Shown piece by piece: positions 1 to 5,265 of a stretch of 5,425 nt of DNA (positions are counted from its first letter, which is position 1; each line of letters opens with the position of its first letter). The notes under the pieces were generated by a model that worked only from the letters and a program-made list of their open reading frames with translations, was not told where the DNA came from and made no database searches. Source of the stretch: Lachnospiraceae bacterium UBA1753. Its GTDB lineage: Bacteria; Bacillota; Clostridia; Lachnospirales; Lachnospiraceae. The stretch lies in assembly GCA_002317595.1 (NCBI GenBank), contig DCHL01000040.1, positions 1 to 5,425 on the forward strand, read 5' to 3'. The position numbers and the translations under genes were made by a program.

Positions 1-1
1 T

Positions 2-199
2 GTTCATATGACAGAGAAGCTTGGATGCGATGGATTCAATATTGTTCAGAATAATGGAGAGACTGCTGGTCAGACTGTATTCCATTATCATCTGCACCTC
101 ATTCCGAGGTATGCAGATGACGGACAGAATATTCTCTGGAATCCTACTAAGCCTGATGATCAGGCTCAGAAGGAACTCTGTGAACTGTTAAAGAGATAA
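2..199 (+). CDS. HIT-family (histidine triad) nucleotide hydrolase, C-terminal fragment
   Basis: This is the 3' part of a gene that begins left of the window; the frame is open back to base 2, so the ATG at 8 is probably internal. The product carries the histidine triad H-Y-H-L-H-L-I-P-R at bases 83-106, preceded by NNGETAGQTVF, the usual arrangement in the Hint branch. In that family the middle histidine (bases 89-91) is the nucleophile that forms a nucleotidyl-His intermediate, and substrates are AMP-linked phosphoramidates or related nucleotides. About 66 residues are present; the family is usually 110-145 residues, so roughly half is missing. The tail after the triad (about 30 residues, ending in LLKR) is normal for the family, so the C-terminus looks intact. 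The gene converges on murG with one base between stop codons. The substrate cannot be deduced. Confidence 0.93.
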   Translation, partial: VHMTEKLGCDGFNIVQNNGETAGQTVFHYHLHLIPRYADDGQNILWNPTKPDDQAQKELCELLKR

Positions 200-200
200 G

Positions 201-1265
201 TTATTTTACTAATGAAACAAGAATGTCAGTAATGGTTTTTACTGCATTAAGTTCTGTTGCCTTTTCCATGGCAGCACTGTAGTCATCGCGACTACAATAT
301 AGGTTCCTGATTGTCTGAAGAAGCGATGCATCTGTCATCTGCTCCTCTTCAAGGACGATTGAGTAACCCTTCCTTTCAAATGATTTCGCATTGAGAACCT
401 GATCTCCTCTACTGACCGCTGCTGAAAGCGGAATGAGGAGGTTGGGTTTGTGGAGAGCAAGAAGCTCGCAGATTGCGTTGGAGCCTGCTCTTGAAACAAC
501 AATGTCAGAAAGTGCGAACAGATCCCTAAGCTCCTCACTTACATACTCATACTGGACATAACCCTCCAGACTGTGGAGTGTCGGGTCAAGCTTTCCCTTT
601 CCACAGAGGTGTACAACGTCGAACTCCTTGAGAAGTTCAGGAAGGATTCTTCTGATGGCTTCATTTACTGCAACTGCGCCCAGACTTCCGCCAACGACAA
701 GAAGTACGGGCTTCTCACCATGAAAACCAGTGTAGGAAAGAGCCTTTGAAATATTACCCTGAAGGAGCTCTGAACGGATTGGGGAACCCGTTACAACCGC
801 CTTCTTAGCAGGGAGCTTATCCTTTGTCTCCTCGAAGGTACAGCAGATTTTGGTAGCTGAAGGGAAGGAGAGCTTGTTTGCAAGTCCAGGCGTCATATCT
901 GATTCGTGGCATACAGTAGGGATGTGCAGCCTTCCAGCTGCTGTTACTACCGGAACAGATACAAATCCACCCTTTGAGAAAACCACGTCAGGTTTGATTT
1001 CCTTAAGAAGTGTGACTGCCTCAGAGAATCCCTTGATAACGCGGAACGGGTCCGTGAGATTTTTTACATCGAAATAGCGACGGAGCTTTCCAGAAGATAT
1101 TCCATAGTAAGGAATACCCTGGGCCTCAATCAGTTCCTTCTCCATTCCGTTGTAGGATCCGATATAATACACCTCGAAGCCTGCCGCCTTGAGAGATGGG
1201 AGCAGAGCGATATTGGGTGTTACATGTCCTGCGGTTCCACCGCCTGTAAGTACTATGCGAGCCAT
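201..1265 (-). CDS. murG: MurG: UDP-GlcNAc:undecaprenyl-PP-MurNAc-pentapeptide GlcNAc transferase
   Basis: MurG adds GlcNAc from UDP-GlcNAc to lipid I, making lipid II, the last cytoplasmic step of peptidoglycan synthesis, at the inner face of the membrane. The 354-residue product is full length (family about 350-365). Visible motifs in order are GGGTAGHV (residues 8-15), FSKGGFVSVPVVTAAG (96-111), HESDMTPGLANK (120-131, the form I associate with Firmicute MurG), TGSPIRSELL (159-168), VVGGSLGAVAVNEAIR (190-205), and the donor-binding SRAGSNAICELLA (258-270), with E267 in the place of the ribose-contacting Glu, followed by RGDQVLNAKSF (286-296). No signal peptide or transmembrane span is seen, as expected for a peripheral membrane protein. 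The start has a GAAGGG ribosome site at 1275-1280 with a 9-nt spacer. It is the last gene of a three-gene operon, 2 bp after the TSCPD gene. It lies outside a division/cell-wall (dcw) cluster, so a second murG elsewhere in the genome is possible. Confidence 0.96.
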   Translation of the reverse strand: MARIVLTGGGTAGHVTPNIALLPSLKAAGFEVYYIGSYNGMEKELIEAQGIPYYGISSGKLRRYFDVKNLTDPFRVIKGFSEAVTLLKEIKPDVVFSKGGFVSVPVVTAAGRLHIPTVCHESDMTPGLANKLSFPSATKICCTFEETKDKLPAKKAVVTGSPIRSELLQGNISKALSYTGFHGEKPVLLVVGGSLGAVAVNEAIRRILPELLKEFDVVHLCGKGKLDPTLHSLEGYVQYEYVSEELRDLFALSDIVVSRAGSNAICELLALHKPNLLIPLSAAVSRGDQVLNAKSFERKGYSIVLEEEQMTDASLLQTIRNLYCSRDDYSAAMEKATELNAVKTITDILVSLVK

Positions 1266-1267
1266 TA

Positions 1268-1513
1268 TTACATTCCCTTCTTGTATTCAACGAGAGCCTT
1301 GGCGAGCTGATCGGGACATGAAGTACCTCTTCCCCCGCAGTCGATGCCTGAAAGTTTGGCAATGGCATCATCAATCTTCATACCTTTAACAAGTGAACTG
1401 ATTCCCTGGAGGTTGCCGTTGCATCCACCGAGAAAGCTGACTGATGTGATGATATCGCCATCAGCTTCAATATTGATCATTCGTGAACAAGTACCATGTG
1501 TAGTGTACTGCAT
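1268..1513 (-). CDS. TSCPD-domain small protein (TIGR03905-like)
   Basis: An 81-residue protein of unknown function. It matches the small stand-alone TSCPD family I know as TIGR03905: MQYTTHGTCSR at the N-terminus, a central FLGGCNGNLQGIS (residues 28-40), and GIDCGGRGTSCPDQLAKAL (56-74), which contains the family-defining T-S-C-P-D at 64-68. Four cysteines (C9, C31, C59, C66) fall in these conserved blocks and could bind a metal, which is inference. TSCPD domains also occur at the C-terminus of B12-dependent ribonucleotide reductases, where their role is unclear. A longer reading from 1651 is open, but the ATG at 1511-1513 is chosen because GGAGGT sits 7 nt upstream and the family starts here. 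The gene follows the NYN gene by 1 bp and precedes murG by 2 bp, so it is very probably co-transcribed and translationally coupled. Confidence 0.9.
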   Translation of the reverse strand: MQYTTHGTCSRMINIEADGDIITSVSFLGGCNGNLQGISSLVKGMKIDDAIAKLSGIDCGGRGTSCPDQLAKALVEYKKGM

Positions 1514-1514
1514 C

Positions 1515-2576
1515 TTAATTACCTCCGTTTTTAATAAATACTTTTTTGTTGAGAGGACCGGCATTCTTAACTTCCAGTCTGTCAATGCTTCTGATAAACT
1601 GCTCAAACTTTGAGAAACCATACTCCTTAGGTGAGAAGTTGGGGAACTCATTATTAACCTCAGAACTTAAGGTTCCAAGATTGATACCCTTTTCGCCTGC
1701 CTGGCTTACAATCTCAACAATTCTGTTCTCGAGACTGTTGTCTTCCTCCGGCACTTTGAGCATAACGTTGATTGAAGTACCGATGTGTTCCATTGAGAGG
1801 AAGTCGAACTTCTTGAGGAAGATGGAGAACTTTGAGTAGCCATAGTTTCTTGTATCGAAATCGGGATGGCGCTTCTGGAGTCTGCTTCCAAGTTCGCCCA
1901 TGTCTATGCCATTAGTCTCATCTCCGCTGGCGAGGATGATGTCCTTGAGTGATGCTTCGATGGTCTCAAGGGTTGTGATAGCAGTCTCTTCATCCTGACT
2001 ATCGTCTTCTGTATCTGTAACCTCAGGAATATCAGGCGTCTTTGTCTTGGCTGGTGCCTTCTTGTTGTCAGCGGCCGTCTTCTTCTTGTTGTCAGACTCG
2101 CCCTTTTTCTTCTTTTTAGGGGTTTCTTCCTTCTCATCGTCATCTGTGATGCGATCGAGGAATTTGAACTCGTTGCAGGCTGCGCAGAAGGGAGCAGGCG
2201 TCTTAGACTCACCAAGTCCGACAACCATCTTACCTGCCTCGCGAAGCCTGACAGCAAGGCGGGTGAAATCACTGTCTGATGAGCAGAGGGCAAAACCATC
2301 AACGTCGCCGCCGTACAGTATGTCCATTGCATCTATTATCATTGCAGAGTCTGTTGAATTCTTACCGTAGGTGTAGCTGTACTGCTGGATGGGTGTGAGT
2401 GAATGGCGGAGAAGGACCTTCTTCCATGAACCTGCATTGCTTGAGGTCCAGTCCCCGTATATTCTCTTGTAGGTGATGATTCCCTTGTTTGAAATCTCAT
2501 TCAGGATGCTGTTGATATATTTGGGAGCGATATTGTCTGCGTCAATTAATATCGCAAATTTCTTTTCGTCTGCCAT
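1515..2576 (-). CDS. NYN-domain (LabA/DUF88-type) putative RNase with two C-terminal OST-HTH/LOTUS domains
   Basis: A 353-residue protein with a PIN-like NYN nuclease domain, a charged linker and two OST-HTH (LOTUS) domains. The NYN domain (about 5-142) shows the acidic metal-site residues of the family: ILIDADN (D12, D14, N15), STDSAMIIDAMD (T75, D76, D82) and CSSDSDF (D101, D103). The linker (146-198) is rich in Lys, Glu and Asp. The two OST-HTH units (about 202-276 and 282-349) repeat the same pattern, with YGYSKFSIFLKKFD and YGFSKFEQFIRSID at equivalent positions. NYN domains are RNA-cleaving folds and LOTUS domains bind RNA, so a targeted RNase is likely; the substrate is unknown. The ORF extends upstream to 2624, but the start at 2576 has AAGGA 6 nt upstream and begins MADEKKFAILIDADN, and the promoter lies inside the longer reading. 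It is first in the operon with the TSCPD gene and murG. A 14-bp repeat (2058-2071, 2082-2095) lies in the linker. Confidence 0.9.
   Translation of the reverse strand: MADEKKFAILIDADNIAPKYINSILNEISNKGIITYKRIYGDWTSSNAGSWKKVLLRHSLTPIQQYSYTYGKNSTDSAMIIDAMDILYGGDVDGFALCSSDSDFTRLAVRLREAGKMVVGLGESKTPAPFCAACNEFKFLDRITDDDEKEETPKKKKKGESDNKKKTAADNKKAPAKTKTPDIPEVTDTEDDSQDEETAITTLETIEASLKDIILASGDETNGIDMGELGSRLQKRHPDFDTRNYGYSKFSIFLKKFDFLSMEHIGTSINVMLKVPEEDNSLENRIVEIVSQAGEKGINLGTLSSEVNNEFPNFSPKEYGFSKFEQFIRSIDRLEVKNAGPLNKKVFIKNGGN
1521..1526 (-). promoter_or_regulatory. Ribosome binding site of the TSCPD gene, inside the end of the NYN gene
   Basis: GGAGGT on the minus strand, 7 nt before the ATG at 1513. 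It is formed by the last Gly-Gly codons of the upstream NYN/OST-HTH gene, whose stop codon (1515-1517) lies between the site and the start. It decides the TSCPD start against the longer open frame and suggests that ribosomes finishing the first gene re-initiate on the second. Confidence 0.85.
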
Positions 2577-2612
2577 ATGTATTCCTTTCATTTCAAATTG
2601 CTGAATAAAATT

Positions 2613-2621
2613 AGTATACCA
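2613..2621 (-). promoter_or_regulatory. Extended -10 promoter of the NYN-TSCPD-murG operon
   Basis: The minus strand reads TGGTATACT, an extended -10 (TGn plus TATACT) matching the sigma-A consensus at five of six -10 positions. Transcription would begin near 2606, leaving an untranslated leader of about 30 nt before the ATG at 2576. The best -35 at 17 bp spacing is GTATCA (2636-2641), which is weak, in line with an extended -10 promoter. Confidence 0.6.
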
Positions 2622-2662
2622 CAAAAGATGGTGACTGATACCTTTTTGAGGAGAAATGACTG

Positions 2663-2671
2663 TGTTATACT
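2663..2671 (+). promoter_or_regulatory. Extended -10 promoter of dgt
   Basis: The plus strand reads TGTTATACT, again TGn plus TATACT. Transcription would start near 2678, about 36 nt before the dgt ATG. Upstream, TTGAGG (2646-2651) resembles a -35 but stands only 14 bp away; at 17 bp the hexamer is TTTTTG, a poor match. The extended -10 probably carries recognition. Confidence 0.6.
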
Positions 2672-2694
2672 GAATTATCTTAATCTATCAGGAT

Positions 2695-2700
2695 AGGAGA
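2695..2700 (+). promoter_or_regulatory. Probable dgt ribosome binding site with long spacing
   Basis: AGGAGA is the best Shine-Dalgarno match before dgt, but it lies 13 nt from the ATG at 2714, longer than the usual 5-9. A weaker GAGAG (2707-2711) is only 2 nt away. The in-frame TAG at 2702-2704 rules out an earlier start, and the family N-terminus (MEWEKLL) fits this ATG, so the start stands and initiation may be modest. Confidence 0.5.
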
Positions 2701-2713
2701 ATAGCAGAGAGTT

Positions 2714-4138
2714 ATGGAATGGGAAAAATTATTATGTGGGGATAGGCGTCGCCCTGTTGGAAAAAAGAATAATTCGACAGACGAGAGGTCTGAATTTGAG
2801 AAGGATTATCATCGTATTATCGGCAGTGCATCCTTCAGACGCCTTCAGGATAAGACACAGGTATTTCCGCTTGATAAGAGTGATTTTATCAGGACCAGGC
2901 TCACACACTCCCTTGAGGTCTCATCTTTTTCCAAGTCCATGGGACAGTCCGTAGGGAACGAGCTCATAAAGAGAGGCAGGATTACAGTTGAGCAGGCTCA
3001 GTCGATAGCCGACATCCTCCTCTGTGCGGGACTGCTTCACGATATAGGCAATCCGCCATTTGGACACTTTGGTGAGACCGTCATAAGGGAATGGTTCAGC
3101 GAGCACCTCGACAAGATAATGCTTGGTGATAAGTCTGCCAGGGAATTATTGTCGGAGCAGCAGGCTGCAGATCTGTGCAGCTTTGAGGGTAATGCGCAGT
3201 CCTTAAGAGTAGTGACGAGACTCCATAGGCTTGTAGATGAGAACGGAATGAACCTGACCAAAGGTCTTCTCAACACAATAATCAAATACCCTGTTTCATC
3301 AGTGGAAATTGATAAAGAGGCTGGAGATATCAGGCTTAAAAAGATGGGATATTTTGAGGCTGATAAGGATATTTTTAACGATGTTGTTAACTCCACGGGA
3401 GCAGGAAACCTTAGGCATCCTCTGACATATCTGCTGGAGGCAGCTGATGATGTGGCCTACAGTACGGCAGATCTTGAGGACGGGTTTAAGAAGGGAGTGC
3501 TTACCTTTACCAGGCTCTCAGAGCTTATTGAGCACAACCCATATGAAGAAAAGTATAAGGGAACCTTCGAGTACACAGACTGTGAAAAGGCAGTTGAGCG
3601 TCTTGACACTCTATATAAACGTGCCAAGGAACGGAATGAGCAGGACCCTGAGCTCTATGCGATTCAGAACTGGGTTGTATCTCTTCAGGGGTATCTGATA
3701 AGGGCGGTTGTCAAGTCATTTGCTGATCATTACGATGAACTTATGCAGGGGACGTACAAAACAGACCTCTTTGAGGGAACATCATCGCACTATCTTGTGA
3801 AGGTGCTGAAGGAGACGGCTTTTAAGCATATCTTCCAGATTAATCCAATTGTCAAGCTGGAGATTGCTGCCGATAAGATTCTGGGCGGACTCCTTGACCA
3901 GTTCGTGGAGGCTGTGGTCAAGTATGACACTGATGTATATACAACGGAGCCACAGAAAAAGCTGATGCAGCTCATCTCTCCGAACTATCTGAGGATATAT
4001 GAAGAGGAGGCCAGTGTTGAAGGGGTATCAGAAGGCGATAAATTATACCTAAGGCTTCTGCTTGTGACGGACTTTGTCTCAGGAATGACTGACCACTATG
4101 CGCAGGCATTGTACCAGGAACTGTCGGGAATCTATTAG
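2714..4138 (+). CDS. dgt: Deoxyguanosinetriphosphate triphosphohydrolase (dGTPase), HD domain
   Basis: The enzyme hydrolyses dGTP (in some family members other dNTPs) to deoxynucleoside and triphosphate, lowering dNTP pools in the cytoplasm. The 474-residue product is close to family length (E. coli Dgt 505). The HD metal site is complete: H65 in RTRLTHSLEVSS, H109-D110 in LLHDIGNPPFGHFGE, and the later Asp in EAADDVAYSTADLEDG (D245 or D246). H118 and E121 within FGHFGE match the catalytic His and Glu of E. coli Dgt. The N-terminal SASFRRLQDKTQVFPL (38-53) and FEGNAQSLRVVTRL (157-170) are further dGTPase signatures that separate it from generic HD phosphohydrolases. The gene has its own promoter, divergent from the NYN operon, and ends at a strong terminator, so it appears monocistronic. 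It is not followed by dnaG/rpoD, an arrangement I recall from some other clostridia. Whether it prefers dGTP or acts on several dNTPs cannot be read from the sequence. Confidence 0.95.
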   Translation: MEWEKLLCGDRRRPVGKKNNSTDERSEFEKDYHRIIGSASFRRLQDKTQVFPLDKSDFIRTRLTHSLEVSSFSKSMGQSVGNELIKRGRITVEQAQSIADILLCAGLLHDIGNPPFGHFGETVIREWFSEHLDKIMLGDKSARELLSEQQAADLCSFEGNAQSLRVVTRLHRLVDENGMNLTKGLLNTIIKYPVSSVEIDKEAGDIRLKKMGYFEADKDIFNDVVNSTGAGNLRHPLTYLLEAADDVAYSTADLEDGFKKGVLTFTRLSELIEHNPYEEKYKGTFEYTDCEKAVERLDTLYKRAKERNEQDPELYAIQNWVVSLQGYLIRAVVKSFADHYDELMQGTYKTDLFEGTSSHYLVKVLKETAFKHIFQINPIVKLEIAADKILGGLLDQFVEAVVKYDTDVYTTEPQKKLMQLISPNYLRIYEEEASVEGVSEGDKLYLRLLLVTDFVSGMTDHYAQALYQELSGIY

Positions 4139-4151
4139 ACTGTAATTGTAT

Positions 4152-4190
4152 TTTGAGCCTGTGGTTTGAACCTGTGGTTTGAACCAGAGG
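4152..4190 (+). repeat. Three tandem copies of a 13-bp unit
   Basis: The unit TTTGAACCTGTGG occurs three times head to tail: 4152-4164 (TTTGAGCCTGTGG, one change), 4165-4177 (exact) and 4178-4190 (TTTGAACCAGAGG, two changes). The changes in the third copy are what let it pair with the second copy as a terminator stem, so the repeat and the terminator are the same structure. Three copies with a 13-bp period and no spacers do not make a CRISPR array. Confidence 0.85.
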
Positions 4191-4201
4191 TTCATTTTTT
4201 T
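4167..4201 (+). terminator. Rho-independent terminator of dgt
   Basis: Left arm TGAACCTGTGG (4167-4177), loop TTTGAA, right arm CCAGAGGTTCA (4184-4194): an 11-position stem with one internal G-G mismatch, followed at once by seven T (4195-4201). It begins 28 nt after the dgt stop. A shorter alternative hairpin, TGAACC/GGTTCA with an AGA loop (4180-4194), uses the same right arm. The opposite strand lacks a T tract after the hairpin, so it should work only for dgt. Confidence 0.88.
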
Positions 4202-4213
4202 GAACGTATCCCC

Positions 4214-4226
4214 ATGATACTATCAT
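4214..4226. promoter_or_regulatory. Perfect 13-bp dyad, possible operator
   Basis: ATGATA-C-TATCAT is a perfect inverted repeat with a one-base centre, too tight for an RNA hairpin but typical of a dimeric repressor site. It lies 67 bp upstream of the start of the MotA/FliG-like gene, in the stretch where that gene's promoter must be. No regulator gene is in the window, and a short AT-rich dyad can arise by chance. Confidence 0.3.
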
Positions 4227-4277
4227 CATGTATTAAATGTATTGAAAAAGTGAAATTACATATTTTTTTCCGCAGAT

Positions 4278-4284
4278 GGGAGGG
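4278..4284 (+). promoter_or_regulatory. Strong ribosome binding site of the MotA/FliG-like gene
   Basis: GGGAGGG ends 8 nt before the first of two adjacent ATG codons (4293 and 4296). The spacing favours the first ATG and indicates efficient translation. I could not place a convincing sigma-A promoter in the spacer between the dgt terminator and this site: TTGAAC (4200-4205) and TTGAAA (4242-4247) both lack a partner -10 at 16-18 bp. Confidence 0.8.
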
Positions 4285-4292
4285 CTTAGCTT

Positions 4293-5234
4293 ATGATGAC
4301 TGATTTTTGGTATATGCAGCTTAACAACAGGTATAAGGAAATAGCTGATGCTCCAATAAACAAATCGCAGATTGATAAGGTTCTTGAGGCTTTTGAAAGG
4401 GTGAAGCATTTTTCGAATACTGCAAGAAAGGAAGGCCTGCTGGCATTAGAGGAAGCAGCAGATGCGCTGGATAAGAATGATAATCTGCAGGTATTCTTTG
4501 GACAGCTGATCACATTGGTAGTTGATGGAACAGATACAGAGGACGTATATTGCATTGGAATGAATAAGATTCTTGCAATGAATATGTGTGGAATGGACGG
4601 ACTTACTGTGATGATGTACCTGCATGGAACACTAATGCTTCAGGCAGGATATAATCCACGTGTGATAGATGAGTTTCTACTATCATACTTTACACCTGAA
4701 ATCATGAACGAATATAAAAGGCGTGAAAGCGTGAATGCTCTGCCAGAGGAACTGGCAGAAGCCAAAGCGGACGAGGAACTGATTAAATCCCTGTGTAAGG
4801 ATGATGGTGAGATAGATGAGAAGGACCATTCGATAGTAAGTGAGACCGCAAAATCCTTACAGCTTCTTTCTAGTATGGAAATGCAGAGATTATTAAAGGA
4901 TACAGGCAATAGTAGTCTTGCTATAGCTATGAAAGGACTGCCAGGAAGGGTCAGGGCATCAGTATTCAATAATATGTCCCCCAGACTTGCGGTATTGCTT
5001 GCTAAAGATATGCAATATATGGGACCGGTCAGAATGAGGGACGTGGAAGAATGCTGCGTTGACATCATGAAGATTCTATTAAAGCTTTCGGATCGAGGTG
5101 AGATTCAGGACAAGGATTATTCGATTCTGCAGGTTGTAATTGATATGTACGATTCGGCTGAAGAGGAGAACAGAAAATTAAGGGACAAGTACAAGGAATT
5201 AAGAACACTGATCAATAGAATCTATAGTGAGTGA
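4293..5234 (+). CDS. MotA-loop/FliG C-terminal-domain hybrid protein, putative flagellar motor-associated factor
   Basis: A 313-residue, apparently soluble protein. Residues 44-81 (ARKEGLLALEE, then LVVDGTD) match the cytoplasmic segment of MotA that touches the rotor; R45 and E53 have the same spacing as E. coli MotA R90 and E98. Residues about 187-275 match the FliG C-terminal torque domain: LAIAMKG (209-215), NNMSPR (226-231) and MGPVRMRDVEE (243-253). By alignment with E. coli FliG, K214, R231, D239 and R247 correspond to K264, R281, D289 and R297, while K238 replaces D288. Residues 86-140 are helical-looking and moderately hydrophobic, without a clear membrane span; 141-186 is acidic; 285-310 looks like a coiled coil. 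The FliG N and middle domains and the four MotA membrane helices are absent, so it is neither a normal stator nor a normal rotor protein. It seems to be a single-gene unit with a strong ribosome site. A motor modulator is inferred; the FliG_C assignment is firm, the function is not. Confidence 0.8.
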   Translation: MMTDFWYMQLNNRYKEIADAPINKSQIDKVLEAFERVKHFSNTARKEGLLALEEAADALDKNDNLQVFFGQLITLVVDGTDTEDVYCIGMNKILAMNMCGMDGLTVMMYLHGTLMLQAGYNPRVIDEFLLSYFTPEIMNEYKRRESVNALPEELAEAKADEELIKSLCKDDGEIDEKDHSIVSETAKSLQLLSSMEMQRLLKDTGNSSLAIAMKGLPGRVRASVFNNMSPRLAVLLAKDMQYMGPVRMRDVEECCVDIMKILLKLSDRGEIQDKDYSILQVVIDMYDSAEEENRKLRDKYKELRTLINRIYSE

Positions 5235-5265
5235 GGATAGAACAATACACATTCCTGAGTGAGGA
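5228..5265 (+). repeat. Pair of 10-bp direct repeats around the end of the FliG-like gene
   Basis: TGAGTGAGGA occurs at 5228-5237, spanning the stop codon, and again at 5256-5265, 28 bp later. The second copy supplies the right arm of the weak terminator hairpin. This may be a small duplication; no function is assigned. Confidence 0.55.

Noticed and set aside
227..244. CAGTAA/TTACTG hairpin as a terminator for the HIT gene
   Set aside because: It is a 6-bp AT-rich stem inside the murG coding sequence, with no T tract after it on the plus strand.
850..1077. Plus-strand open frame opposite murG
   Set aside because: It lies wholly inside murG on the other strand, has no ribosome site or recognisable protein family, and its composition fits an antisense shadow.
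2058..2095. 14-bp direct repeat CTTCTTGTTGTCAG as a mobile-element trace
   Set aside because: It lies within the low-complexity linker of the NYN protein, encodes similar Asp-Asn-Lys-Lys segments in both copies and keeps the frame, so coding repetition explains it.
1904..2332. 142-residue minus-strand open frame in the NYN gene region
   Set aside because: It is an out-of-frame reading of the NYN/OST-HTH gene; its Arg-rich product comes from the Lys/Glu linker codons and shows no domain.
2577..2624. Upstream in-frame ATGs (2624, 2591) as starts of the NYN protein
   Set aside because: Neither has a ribosome site, the -10 element lies inside the longer reading, and the family begins near MADEKKFAILIDADN with AAGGA at the proper distance.
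4152..4190. Tandem 13-bp repeats as a CRISPR or phage attachment site
   Set aside because: The units are short and directly abutting with no spacers; no cas or integrase gene is near, and the repeat is explained as part of the dgt terminator.
4242..4266. TTGAAA (4242-4247) with TACATA or TATTTT as a promoter
   Set aside because: The possible -10 hexamers are only 9-13 bp away, too close for a sigma-A promoter.
4640..5068. 142-residue minus-strand open frame opposite the MotA/FliG-like gene
   Set aside because: The plus strand here has clear FliG motifs and a strong ribosome site; the antisense product is Ser/Leu-rich with no family features.
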